This document shows positions 19,483-27,504 of a DNA stretch of 64,000 bases, piece by piece. Each line of letters opens with the position of its first letter. Position 1 is the stretch's first letter. Under the pieces are notes generated by a model. It made no database searches and was not told the origin of the DNA. It was given only the letters and a program-made list of their open reading frames with translations. The DNA is from Fontibacter flavus (GTDB taxonomy: Bacteria; Bacteroidota; Bacteroidia; Cytophagales; Cyclobacteriaceae). The translations under genes and the position numbers were made by a program. The DNA lies in contig NZ_JBHLWI010000083.1 of the NCBI RefSeq assembly GCF_042432905.1, forward strand, positions 62,001 to 126,000. Direction: 5' to 3'.

Positions 19483-21267
19483 TTATCTGAAAACATTCAT
19501 AAATTCAGGATCACTATGATAAGGCTTAAATAAAAGATCCCTAAGGGCTCTTTCTTTCAAGTATTCAGATCTTTCAGTTGCTTTCCTCAAGTTTTCAAAT
19601 AAAATCTGCCTATCTCCGCTAATAGCGGCAATTACTGCCAGGCCATAAAAACCATAACCATACTCTCTATTCAATTGTACACTTTCTTCAAATGCAATGG
19701 CAGCTGCCCCCAAATCATCTGCCAAGAGATATGCCAACCCTTTGTTGAATAAGTTCAGCGAAGTTTCCGGAGCACGGTTTAATCTAATGACGGCCAATTT
19801 ATAGTCTCCATTCATGATATCAAGGGCTCCCCGGACACCTTCATTGAATCTCAGAAACTCATTTGACTCGTTTCTCTCAAGTGCAGACGCTTCAGAAATC
19901 GCTACATAAGCATCAAAATAGTCGCCTCTCAAAATCAAGGCTCTTCCAAGATTATGCATAGAAATGGAACTCGTCCTGATCTTATTTACCTCTCTAAACA
20001 TTGAGATGGCATTTTGGATATACATGTTTTTCTCATTCACTCCAAGGGAACGTTGGGCTTGATTCAAATAGACTACGCCCAGGTTATTGTAAGAAAGTTC
20101 TGAGGGATGAATTTCCACTAGCTTCTTGTAAATCGCCTCTTTTTCATGCAATCTTGTGGCTTTATGCCCCGCATAGATTAAATGCTCCCGGGTAAATCCA
20201 TCCAATGGCTGACCTGCATGAAGCAACCTATAAACACTTGCGGCAATTTCTGGATCCGTATAACGGATATTCTCCAACAAGGCCTGAACTTTTGCTGCCC
20301 TTAATCTGGGAAAAATATCCCTGTACACCTTATTATATGTAGGTAACTGCCGCATCTTCCTCAATTGTGATTCAAAATCCGTCCGATCCAAAAGAATAGA
20401 ATAGTACTGATCTTTATCAGATGGAGAAATCCCCTCATATTCCCCAAGCAAAATCCTAAAATCAAACCAGTCATTCCTACGATATGTACTTTCAATGGAA
20501 ATCTCTTTTACCGCATTAATTTGCTGAATACTCCCCTTAACACTTTCAGCCCTTTTGAAGGCCAGGTTATGATCTGCCAATTCTTGGTTTTCTGGAGAAA
20601 CAAGACCTGTAATAGTTATTTTCCTTATTGCCATCCCACTTTTCCCTCTTCTCAAGAAATCCTGCAAATTAGCCGGTAGCCCACGTCCCAGTTGTTCACT
20701 TTTCCCTAAAGCAAAGGGAACGACAAAATCTCTTGTCTCTTGGGTATTAATACCTGAAAAATCCACTGTCATAAAAACCCCAACATCAGGAATAGGTTCA
20801 TCCGGTGTGATTTGTCCTACTCTGGCAAGCAAAGGAAGCGTATTCAAGCCTTTTGCAAGTGTCTTTTCAGGAACAGAATAAGTATTGCCTTTAAAATCAA
20901 CTTGGGCTTTCAGGACAAACTCCCCTTCATCCATACCCGGCAGGTAAGGAAAAACAATAGACTCATTTAACCGCACCTCCATATTGCTCAACACATATTC
21001 GCCATCGAAGGGCACAAATTCACCTAACCTTAAAGCCCCCTCTCCATATCGGTACTCTGGAAAGATGTATATTTTAGTGTCTTTGTTTAAAAACCTAAGC
21101 GGTAGAGCTCCTTGTAACTGCACTCTTACGGAATCCCTATGCATGACCAAAAATTCCGGTTTGGCAGTAACCCTATCCAAAAGATTTTCATATTGGACTA
21201 GGTTTGGACTACAGGCTAACAAGCCAAATAAGAGAAAAAGAAAATTTAATATCCTGAATCTATACAT
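19483..21267 (-). CDS. TPR lipoprotein with a degenerate OmpA-like segment
   Basis: The ATG at 21267 gives 594 residues starting with a lipoprotein signal (lipobox LLACS, Cys 19). Residues up to about 180 are beta-rich. Around 230-260 the sequence ITGLVSPENQELADHNLAFKR resembles the peptidoglycan-binding OmpA core (G-x-A-s followed by N-x-x-L-x-x-R-A). The C-terminal third contains TPR-like helical repeats (SYNNLGVVYLNQAQ, SMHNLGRALILRGDYFDAYVA, LNLFNKGLAYLLADDLGAAAI). It is likely an envelope lipoprotein that organises partners or peptidoglycan. The family is a common uncharacterised Bacteroidota type. No operon partner is visible. Confidence 0.7.
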   Translation of the reverse strand: MYRFRILNFLFLLFGLLACSPNLVQYENLLDRVTAKPEFLVMHRDSVRVQLQGALPLRFLNKDTKIYIFPEYRYGEGALRLGEFVPFDGEYVLSNMEVRLNESIVFPYLPGMDEGEFVLKAQVDFKGNTYSVPEKTLAKGLNTLPLLARVGQITPDEPIPDVGVFMTVDFSGINTQETRDFVVPFALGKSEQLGRGLPANLQDFLRRGKSGMAIRKITITGLVSPENQELADHNLAFKRAESVKGSIQQINAVKEISIESTYRRNDWFDFRILLGEYEGISPSDKDQYYSILLDRTDFESQLRKMRQLPTYNKVYRDIFPRLRAAKVQALLENIRYTDPEIAASVYRLLHAGQPLDGFTREHLIYAGHKATRLHEKEAIYKKLVEIHPSELSYNNLGVVYLNQAQRSLGVNEKNMYIQNAISMFREVNKIRTSSISMHNLGRALILRGDYFDAYVAISEASALERNESNEFLRFNEGVRGALDIMNGDYKLAVIRLNRAPETSLNLFNKGLAYLLADDLGAAAIAFEESVQLNREYGYGFYGLAVIAAISGDRQILFENLRKATERSEYLKERALRDLLFKPYHSDPEFMNVFR

Positions 21268-21342
21268 CTGGCACACAAATAGATTGTTGAAAATATTGGA
21301 ATTTATTTGTTACATTTAAAACTTCTAACCTCACCAACTATT

Positions 21343-21561
21343 ATGAATAAGATCAAATTGTTTTTCGAAGAAAGGGCATTCGGTGTCTGTTCAAAACTTG
21401 GGGAAAAACTCAACTTCCCGATAGACAGCATCCGTTTGTTTTTTATTTACAGTTCTTTCATCACACTAGGTTCGCCTGTAATCCTATATGTCAGCATGGC
21501 AATGATGATGAAAGTTAGGAAATATCTAAGAAAGATGAACAATCCTGTCCTTTTTGATTAG
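21343..21561 (+). CDS. PspC-domain membrane protein (short)
   Basis: Starting at the ATG at 21343 gives 72 residues. The pattern is GVCSKLGEKLNFPIDSIRLFFI followed by a hydrophobic segment, which matches a minimal PspC domain. PspC proteins sit in the inner membrane and take part in phage-shock-type envelope stress responses. No other psp genes are nearby, and this short form may act alone. The stop codon at 21559-21561 overlaps the end of the convergent glycosyltransferase gene by 4 bp. Confidence 0.75.
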   Translation: MNKIKLFFEERAFGVCSKLGEKLNFPIDSIRLFFIYSSFITLGSPVILYVSMAMMMKVRKYLRKMNNPVLFD

Positions 21562-22550
21562 GAATTAAGGTATTTTCTTGAACCCAGAAAGTAATACCTC
21601 CAAAGAAGGAATTTGATTTTCCCTTTGGTATGAACCATGGGGCCAAAGTATTTATCAAACCCTTTGGCAATTTTTCTAAAATCTCTATGCGCCTTCCAAA
21701 TCATCATGGAATGATCTCCCTTGCCCTGAATCAAAAAAACTATTGCCGCCAACAAATCCAATAAACATCTCATTAGATAAACTGACCTCCATTTAAACGG
21801 AGACATGTTATTCTTGAGGGCGGCTAAATTATTTCTGAAATTCAAATACGTTTTCCTTGGACTGGTCCTGGACAATGTAGCTCCTCCTACATGATAAACC
21901 TTCACTGCACCTGTATAATATAAGGCGTACCCCATCCTCCTCAGCTTCCAACAAAGATCAATCTCTTCCATATGAGCAAAATAAGCAGGATCAAATCCCT
22001 GCCCTCGATGAAAAGCTTCCGAACGGATGGCCATACAGGCACCTGAGGTCCAATCAACTTCCACTTCATCATCATATTGTCCCTGATCTTTTTCAATGGT
22101 TTCAAAAAATCTCCCCCTGCAATATGGATACCCCAAATTATCCATATATCCACCTGCAGCTCCTGCATAATCAAAAAAATCAGGATTCTGATAGGACAAT
22201 ATTTTAGGCTGCACCGCTGCAACATCTTTTCTTTTCTCCAGCCATGCAATCATATTTTCATCCCAATGAGGAGTAACCTCCACATCCGAATTCAGAAGAA
22301 TATAATACTCAAACTCACCTCTAATAGTATTAAGGGCTCTAGTGTAACCTCCCGCAAACCCAAAATTATCCTCCATTTGGATGATGGAAATCTGCGGGTA
22401 ATGAGATCTTAAAAAATCAACAGAAGAATCTGTACTCGCGTTATCAGCTACTATGACGGGATAAGAAGAATGATTAACGACGGAAGGAAGAAACTTTCTA
22501 AGTGTTTCTTCCCCATTGAAATTCAATATGACAATAGCTGCTTGCTGCAT
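21558..22550 (-). CDS. Family 2 glycosyltransferase (rhamnosyltransferase-like)
   Basis: A 330-residue GT-A fold enzyme. The N-terminal nucleotide-sugar site shows VILNFNGEETL and VADNASTDSS, followed by LLNSDVEV (DxD-like) at about 88-95. AHMEEIDLCWKLRRMGY is a typical ED motif of WcaA/WbbL-like enzymes. It probably transfers a sugar during surface polysaccharide synthesis at the inner-membrane face. Acceptor and donor are unknown. The ATG overlaps the TGA of ybaB (TGATG), so the two are translationally coupled. Confidence 0.88.
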   Translation of the reverse strand: MQQAAIVILNFNGEETLRKFLPSVVNHSSYPVIVADNASTDSSVDFLRSHYPQISIIQMEDNFGFAGGYTRALNTIRGEFEYYILLNSDVEVTPHWDENMIAWLEKRKDVAAVQPKILSYQNPDFFDYAGAAGGYMDNLGYPYCRGRFFETIEKDQGQYDDEVEVDWTSGACMAIRSEAFHRGQGFDPAYFAHMEEIDLCWKLRRMGYALYYTGAVKVYHVGGATLSRTSPRKTYLNFRNNLAALKNNMSPFKWRSVYLMRCLLDLLAAIVFLIQGKGDHSMMIWKAHRDFRKIAKGFDKYFGPMVHTKGKIKFLLWRYYFLGSRKYLNS

Positions 22551-22882
22551 CAAAACATATTGCCAAAATCCATCCCCGGAATATTTGGCATCATACCTTC
22601 AGTAGCAGACTTCAACTCCTCTTTGATCTTGACTTCTATTTCCTCCAACGCTTTATTGGTGGCTGCCACAATGAGATCCCCCAACATTTCTTTGTCAGTG
22701 ACATTGACAAGAGAATCGTCCATCTCTATGGACATCACTTTCCTGTTGCCATTGACAACTACTTTTACCATTCCGGCACCGGATTCTCCTTCGGCACTCA
22801 AATGAACAAGCTTTGACTGGGCCTCTTTGATTTTAGCCTGTGCCTCCTTTACCTTGTTCATGATATTCATGATATCAAACAT
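22550..22882 (-). CDS. YbaB/EbfC family nucleoid-associated protein
   Basis: From the ATG at 22882 the product is 110 residues, the usual size. It opens with MFDIMNIMNKVKEAQAKIKE, a coiled helix followed by the strand region VKVVVNGNRKVMSIEMD, as in EbfC/YbaB. The homodimer binds DNA and helps shape the nucleoid. In many bacteria it is next to dnaX/recR, but here it is coupled with a glycosyltransferase. An in-frame upstream start at 22906 would add eight residues and is less likely. Confidence 0.9.
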   Translation of the reverse strand: MFDIMNIMNKVKEAQAKIKEAQSKLVHLSAEGESGAGMVKVVVNGNRKVMSIEMDDSLVNVTDKEMLGDLIVAATNKALEEIEVKIKEELKSATEGMMPNIPGMDFGNMF

Positions 22883-23093
22883 ATGCTCGCTAGTTAATAC
22901 CTGCAAATATACATTTTTTGTTTTCAGAAAATTCCCAATTCAAGCCCTATACTTTAACGCTTCACTTACCGTTTAAAAGAACAAAAAGCCATTAATGGGA
23001 ATAATTAAAAAATTTAATAACTCAATCGAAACTTTTTACCAAATTTTACGATCAACATTAAACAAATACCAAAACAATTAACCGAACCTATTT

Positions 23094-23375
23094 ATGAAAA
23101 CCGTGGAAATCATTGAAAAGGAGCAAATAAAAAACCTGAAGTTCTGCAGAAAAGAGGTTTTAACAGACGAACAATCCAAAAAAAGAAGAGGATTTGATTT
23201 GATGAGAGCACAGGCATTGGGAAATCTGCTGAAAAACAAAGTGAACATCACTTTCAGGACAGAGGATGAAAAATTATATCAGGTCAATACAACAGTTTGG
23301 GCTGTAGGCACTGATTTTGTCAGTTTAAAATCAGATACCCATATCCCAATCAATGCCATATTGGAAGTGGACTAA
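23094..23375 (+). CDS. Conserved-looking small protein, function unknown
   Basis: A 93-residue basic protein without signal peptide or membrane segment. A Lys-rich N-terminal half (KEQIKNLKFCRKEVL, KKRRGFD) is followed by a strand-rich half ending in SLKSDTHIPINAILEVD. That second half is reminiscent of small Sm-like or RNA-binding barrels, but this is weak. Codon usage matches neighbours. It lies alone between ybaB and hisS. Confidence 0.6.
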   Translation: MKTVEIIEKEQIKNLKFCRKEVLTDEQSKKRRGFDLMRAQALGNLLKNKVNITFRTEDEKLYQVNTTVWAVGTDFVSLKSDTHIPINAILEVD

Positions 23376-23433
23376 ATGTTGATCGCAAGCTCAAAAACTG
23401 ATTTGAAATTGTTCACTTCTACACATTAAAAAA

Positions 23434-23456
23434 GGCTGTCCTTCAAAAAGACAGCC
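23434..23456 (-). terminator. Terminator of hisS
   Basis: GGCTGTC (23434-23440) pairs with GACAGCC (23450-23456). On the minus strand a run of T residues follows at 23433-23427, directly after the hisS stop. Confidence 0.7.
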
Positions 23457-23466
23457 TAGTCATGTT

Positions 23467-24837
23467 TTATTTACCCACCCTTTCTATGAGGCCTTCAATC
23501 GTCAAGATTTCCTGCTTACCTGTTTGAAGATCTTTCAAACTCACTTTTTCTTCAGCAATTTCAGTATCTCCTAAAATCACCACAAAAGGTATCTGCTTTT
23601 TGTCAGCATAAGTAAACTGCTTCTTGATTTTGGCATCATCGGGATACAATTCAGACGATATTCCTGCTTCTCTAAGTTTATGGAGCACTTTTAGGCCATA
23701 GGTAAATCCTTGTTGGTCAAAATAAGTGATCAACACTTTGGTTTTATCTAAATTCCTTTCAGGGAAAAGCCCCAACTCATCCATTACGTCATAAATCCTA
23801 TCTACGCCAAAAGAAAAACCCACTCCTGACACACCTTCCAAACCAAATACGCCTGTAAGGTTATCATATCTTCCACCTCCACTGACTGAACCTATTGAAA
23901 CATTATTGACTTTGACTTCAAAAATAGCCCCTGTATAGTAAGACAAGCCCCTTGCCAGTACCACATCAAAGTCAACATGTTCTTGATTTTCTCCATACGA
24001 AGCCAATAATTCAAATACCTCTTCTAACTCTCCTATCCCTTTCATACCTATTTCGGATGAAGATAGATAAGTCTTCAAAAACTCCAGTTTTCCTTTATTT
24101 CCTTCTTTCAAGTCAATGATGGGACTTAATTGGGCAATTGCATTTTCGGTGAAATTTCTCTGTGTCAGCTCTTCCTGTACTTTCTCCCAACCAATTTTAT
24201 CCAGCTTATCAATGGCGACACAAAGCTCTCCTTCTCTCCCCTTCTCACCTATTACCTCGGCCAGACCAGTTAAAATTTTCCTGTTGTTAACTTTGATGCT
24301 ATAATCAGTAATTCCAAGTTTGGCAAATGCACGCTTGATCATCAACAAGATCTCCAACTCACAGATAAGACTATCCGTTCCCACCACATCTGCATCGCAT
24401 TGGTAAAATTCGCGGTACCTGCCTTTCTGAGGGCGGTCTGCCCGCCACACGGGCTGTATCTGAAACCTTTTAAAAGGAAACGTAATCTCGTTCCTATTCA
24501 TCACCACATAGCGTGCAAAAGGCACCGTCAAATCATACCGAAGTCCTTTTTCAGCTACTTTTGGTAAGACAGTAGCAACACCCCCCTGCACATCCTGTGG
24601 GCTGACATTTTTTAAAAAATCGCCACTATTGAGAATCTTAAACAACAACTGGTCACCTTCATCTCCATATTTACCGGTAAGGGTGCTCAGGTTTTCCATC
24701 GCTGGAGTTTCTAGTTGCTGAAAGCCAAAGAGCTTAAATGTTTCCTTGATGGTATCCAGGATGAAATTCCTTCTGGCCATTTGAATCGGACCGAAATCTC
24801 TTGTTCCTTTTGGCAAACTTGGTTTTTGAATGGACAT
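23467..24837 (-). CDS. hisS: Histidine-tRNA ligase
   Basis: A 456-residue class II aminoacyl-tRNA synthetase. Motif 1 region is at PKGTRDFGP. Motif 2 shows RYDLTVPFARYV and RPQKGRYREFYQCD. The HisRS-specific RGLSYYTGAIFEV is present, and motif 3 is GVGFSFGVDRI. The C-terminal anticodon-binding domain (about 360-456) follows. It charges tRNA-His in the cytoplasm. The gene is divergent from the 47-residue basic protein; the 90-bp spacer carries back-to-back TAnnTTTG boxes. Confidence 0.97.
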   Translation of the reverse strand: MSIQKPSLPKGTRDFGPIQMARRNFILDTIKETFKLFGFQQLETPAMENLSTLTGKYGDEGDQLLFKILNSGDFLKNVSPQDVQGGVATVLPKVAEKGLRYDLTVPFARYVVMNRNEITFPFKRFQIQPVWRADRPQKGRYREFYQCDADVVGTDSLICELEILLMIKRAFAKLGITDYSIKVNNRKILTGLAEVIGEKGREGELCVAIDKLDKIGWEKVQEELTQRNFTENAIAQLSPIIDLKEGNKGKLEFLKTYLSSSEIGMKGIGELEEVFELLASYGENQEHVDFDVVLARGLSYYTGAIFEVKVNNVSIGSVSGGGRYDNLTGVFGLEGVSGVGFSFGVDRIYDVMDELGLFPERNLDKTKVLITYFDQQGFTYGLKVLHKLREAGISSELYPDDAKIKKQFTYADKKQIPFVVILGDTEIAEEKVSLKDLQTGKQEILTIEGLIERVGK

Positions 24838-24885
24838 GTTTAATTTTAATTTTGCCCAAAGTTAAGTAAAATCAAAATTTTATTT

Positions 24886-24893
24886 TAATTTTG
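24886..24893 (+). promoter_or_regulatory. Bacteroidota-type -7 box before the 47-residue protein
   Basis: TAATTTTG fits the TAnnTTTG consensus and lies 35 nt upstream of the ATG at 24928. On the opposite strand TAACTTTG (24864-24857) fits the same consensus for hisS. No convincing -33 TTTG was found for either. Confidence 0.4.
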
Positions 24894-24927
24894 CGCTTCA
24901 TTTGAGTTCATATAAACAGATAAGACG

Positions 24928-25071
24928 ATGGCTGTTACTACTTTAAAAAGAAAATTGAGAAGAAAGAGACAAGGTCAAAATACAAGAGTTATCAAAATCA
25001 AACAATTGAGTGCCCAGCCGGTAATCAAGAATGTAGATGTTGAAGAGCTTAAAAAAAGTTTTGAAAAATAA
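24928..25071 (+). CDS. 47-residue highly basic protein, probably ribosome- or RNA-associated
   Basis: A short ORF opening MAVTTLKRKLRRKRQGQ, with 14 Lys/Arg in the first 25 residues or so, then a less basic tail ending in EELKKSFEK. It has a good ATG, an upstream TAnnTTTG box and a strong terminator 30 nt after its stop, so it looks like a complete independent gene. Size and charge suggest a small ribosomal or RNA-binding protein. I cannot assign a named family from sequence alone. It is divergent from hisS. Confidence 0.72.
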   Translation: MAVTTLKRKLRRKRQGQNTRVIKIKQLSAQPVIKNVDVEELKKSFEK

Positions 25072-25101
25072 TTCTTGACCTTTCTAGAAAGAAATAAGAA
25101 G

Positions 25102-25127
25102 GGCAACATGGAGATGTTGCCTTTTTT
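25102..25127 (+). terminator. Intrinsic terminator after the 47-residue gene
   Basis: GGCAACA (25102-25108), loop TGGAGA, TGTTGCC (25115-25121), then six T. This is a canonical rho-independent terminator on the plus strand. Confidence 0.82.
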
Positions 25128-25160
25128 ATTTTCATTATTTTTTGACCAGGTCGGAACACT

Positions 25161-25661
25161 TTATCTTCCTCGTTTTCCGAGTTCTACCACACGTAAGTTT
25201 TGAATTTTGGCATTTTCGATTTCAAAAAGCAACATGGTCCTCAACAGATGAAATCCATGCTGACCAATAGCTCCAGGGTTCATATAAAGACAGTTCAAAT
25301 TTTTATCAAAAACCACTTGACAGATGTGAGAGTGACCGCATACAAACAGCTGTGAGGCAGTTTCCTTAATTCTGTTTTTTATCCCTTTGGCATATCCCGG
25401 AGGCTTCCCACCAATATGAACCATCAAAACTTTAATACCTTCTATTTCAAACAGGAGTTCCTCTGGCAAAAAACTTCTAGCGTCCAGCCCATCTATATTT
25501 CCAGTCACGATCCTACGCAAAGGTTTAGCAGGCAACTGTTCTAAAACAGCCAAATCCCCAATGTCCCCAGCATGCCAGATTTCATCCACATCCCGTAAAT
25601 GTTTGACAGTACTTTCATCGATATAACCATGAGAATCCGAAATCAGACCGATTTTTACCAT
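25161..25661 (-). CDS. YfcE/MJ0936-type metallophosphoesterase
   Basis: A 166-residue calcineurin-like phosphodiesterase with all metal-ligand blocks in order: LISDSHGY (D-x-H), HAGDIG (GD), VTGNID (GN), MVHIGG (H) and CGHSH (GHxH). YfcE-like enzymes hydrolyse phosphodiesters in vitro with two divalent metals; the natural substrate is generally unknown. It is cytoplasmic and single, starting at 25661. The rhodanese gene diverges from it, with 80 bp between starts. Confidence 0.9.
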   Translation of the reverse strand: MVKIGLISDSHGYIDESTVKHLRDVDEIWHAGDIGDLAVLEQLPAKPLRRIVTGNIDGLDARSFLPEELLFEIEGIKVLMVHIGGKPPGYAKGIKNRIKETASQLFVCGHSHICQVVFDKNLNCLYMNPGAIGQHGFHLLRTMLLFEIENAKIQNLRVVELGKRGR

Positions 25662-25741
25662 TAGCTTGAAAATGGAATTGATTAATGATTAGATTTGTTA
25701 AGCACATAAATACATTACCATCTTTACAAAACCAATTAATC

Positions 25742-26164
25742 ATGGAATTCTATCTAACCAACATCAGAAGAGTTTTCATTTTAGCCACTTTTATCCTTAT
25801 CGCAGGATTGGGACAACAAGCTTATGCACAGGAAGGAGCCCCAAAACTTTCTCCTGAAAAATTTGAAATGGAGGCCAAAAAGAAAAAAAAGAATGTCATC
25901 CTTGATGTAAGAACGCCTGAAGAGGTGGAAGAAGGATATATTGAAGGAGCCGAGTTTGCCAATTTTCTTGGAGAGGATTTTGAAAAGGAATTAAGTAAAC
26001 TGAATAAAAAAAGAACGTATTACGTCTATTGCCGATCTGCCAAAAGGACTATACCTGCTACTGAAAAAATGAAGGAAATGGGCTTCAAAAAAGTGTATAT
26101 GCTTGAAGGCGGTCTTAACAATTGGATTGAATCTGGCCGACCAATTACAAAACCAAAAAATTAA
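25742..26164 (+). CDS. Exported rhodanese-like protein
   Basis: The ATG at 25742 starts a clear signal peptide ending near AYAQ at residue 30; the frame also runs upstream to 25685. The mature part is one rhodanese domain (about 45-138) with LDVRTPEE and an active-site loop VYCRSAKRT carrying Cys 97. The MEGGLNNW-like end (MLEGGLNNWIESG) is typical. Rhodanese domains carry persulfide sulfur or act as sulfur relay modules; here the place is periplasmic. The partner is unknown. Confidence 0.88.
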   Translation: MEFYLTNIRRVFILATFILIAGLGQQAYAQEGAPKLSPEKFEMEAKKKKKNVILDVRTPEEVEEGYIEGAEFANFLGEDFEKELSKLNKKRTYYVYCRSAKRTIPATEKMKEMGFKKVYMLEGGLNNWIESGRPITKPKN

Positions 26165-26232
26165 CGGAAACAAACCGTTTAAACCTTCCTTTCTATCAAA
26201 AAGTAAAATAAGTTGCCAATACCAAGTCTGGT

Positions 26233-26263
26233 TTTGGATTTGAGGGATTAGTTCCTATTTTTA
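26233..26263 (+). promoter_or_regulatory. Putative promoter of the pdhB-like gene
   Basis: TTTG (26233-26236), 19-bp spacer, TATTTTTA (26256-26263) matches the Bacteroidota -33/-7 pattern except for the last base. It lies 21 nt upstream of the ATG at 26285. Confidence 0.45.
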
Positions 26264-26284
26264 CGCCCGAAAACATTGTTTATA

Positions 26285-27262
26285 ATGAGAGTTATTCAAT
26301 TCAGAGAAGCATTAAGAGAAGCCATGTCAGAAGAAATGAGACGCGACAAAAACGTGTTTCTCATGGGAGAAGAAGTGGCTGAATATAACGGAGCTTATAA
26401 AGTTTCCCAAGGCATGTTGGACGAATTCGGTCCTGACAGAGTTTATGACACCCCTATCGCTGAACTTGGCTTTGCCGGCTTGGGAGTTGGTGCTGCCATG
26501 AACGGTCTTAGACCAATCATCGAATTCATGACCTTCAATTTCTCACTTGTAGCCATTGACCAAGTGATCAATTCTGCAGCGAAGATGTACTCCATGTCAG
26601 GAGGTGCTTACAGTGTTCCAATTGTTTTTAGAGGCCCTACCGGAAATGCCGGACAACTAGGTGCAACTCACTCTTCTAACTTTGAAAACTGGTTTGCCAA
26701 CACCCCTGGTTTGAAAGTGGTGGTTCCTTCTAATCCTTATGACGCCAAAGGTCTTTTAAAAGCTTCCATCAGGGATAATGACCCAGTGATTTTCATGGAG
26801 TCTGAGTTGATGTACAGTGACAAAGGCGAAGTTCCGGAAAGTGAATACCTCTTGCCTATTGGTGTTGCCGACATAAAGAGAAAAGGAAAGGATGTAACCA
26901 TCGTTTCTTTTGGTAAAATGATGAAAGTAGCTTTGGAAGCTGCTGAAGAACTTGCCAAAGACGGCATTGAAGCAGAGGTCATTGACCTGAGAACCGTTAG
27001 ACCAATTGATTATGCTGCTGTAGTGGAGTCCGTTAAAAAAACAAACAGATGTGTGGTAGTAGAAGAAGCAAATCCTTTGGCGGCAATTTCTTCAGAGATC
27101 GCTTACCATCTTCAAAGAAATGCCTTTGATTACCTCGATGCTCCAGTGGTTAGGGTAAACTCTATGGACGTACCATTGTCTTATGCTCCAACTTACATTG
27201 ATGCGACTATACCTAATGTAAAAAGGACACTTGACGCAGTCAAACAAGTAATGTATAAATAA
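26285..27262 (+). CDS. pdhB: Pyruvate dehydrogenase E1 component, beta subunit
   Basis: 325 residues from ATG 26285. The transketolase pyrimidine-binding domain (about 1-175) shows FREALREAMSEEMRRD, GEEVAEYNGAYKVSQGM and DTPIAELGFAGLGVGAA. The C-terminal domain has IDLRTVRPID and VEEANPLA. This pattern is typical of E1-beta in alpha2beta2 pyruvate dehydrogenases; branched-chain 2-oxoacid dehydrogenase beta is a less likely alternative. It makes acetyl-CoA from pyruvate together with an alpha subunit and E2/E3, none of which is in this window. A strong terminator follows, so it is transcribed alone. Confidence 0.93.
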   Translation: MRVIQFREALREAMSEEMRRDKNVFLMGEEVAEYNGAYKVSQGMLDEFGPDRVYDTPIAELGFAGLGVGAAMNGLRPIIEFMTFNFSLVAIDQVINSAAKMYSMSGGAYSVPIVFRGPTGNAGQLGATHSSNFENWFANTPGLKVVVPSNPYDAKGLLKASIRDNDPVIFMESELMYSDKGEVPESEYLLPIGVADIKRKGKDVTIVSFGKMMKVALEAAEELAKDGIEAEVIDLRTVRPIDYAAVVESVKKTNRCVVVEEANPLAAISSEIAYHLQRNAFDYLDAPVVRVNSMDVPLSYAPTYIDATIPNVKRTLDAVKQVMYK

Positions 27263-27283
27263 TAACAAATATATTATCAGACA

Positions 27284-27317
27284 AAAGCCTCTTGGATTCG
27301 TTTCCAAGAGGCTTTTT
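27284..27317 (+). terminator. Terminator of pdhB
   Basis: A 13-bp perfect stem (AAAGCCTCTTGGA at 27284-27296, complement at 27303-27315) with a 6-base loop, ending in a T run on the plus strand. Confidence 0.85.
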
Positions 27318-27442
27318 CTTTTCTAAGACCATTTAATACCTACAAACCTTTACCCACTAAGTCATAGCATCAAAACCCTTGTAAGAAGAGTTTCAAAAAA
27401 TCAAAGATCTTATCAACACACAATTGCACCCACACTGAGCAA

Positions 27443-27471
27443 AAAAACCGATGACAATGCCATCGGTTTTT
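27443..27471 (-). terminator. Terminator of the outer-membrane beta-barrel gene
   Basis: AAAAACCGATG (27443-27453) pairs with CATCGGTTTTT (27461-27471). Read on the minus strand the hairpin is followed by T residues, 34 nt beyond the stop at 27505. Confidence 0.75.
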
Positions 27472-27504
27472 ACCTAATTAGTAAACAAACAACTATATAT
27501 TAAA

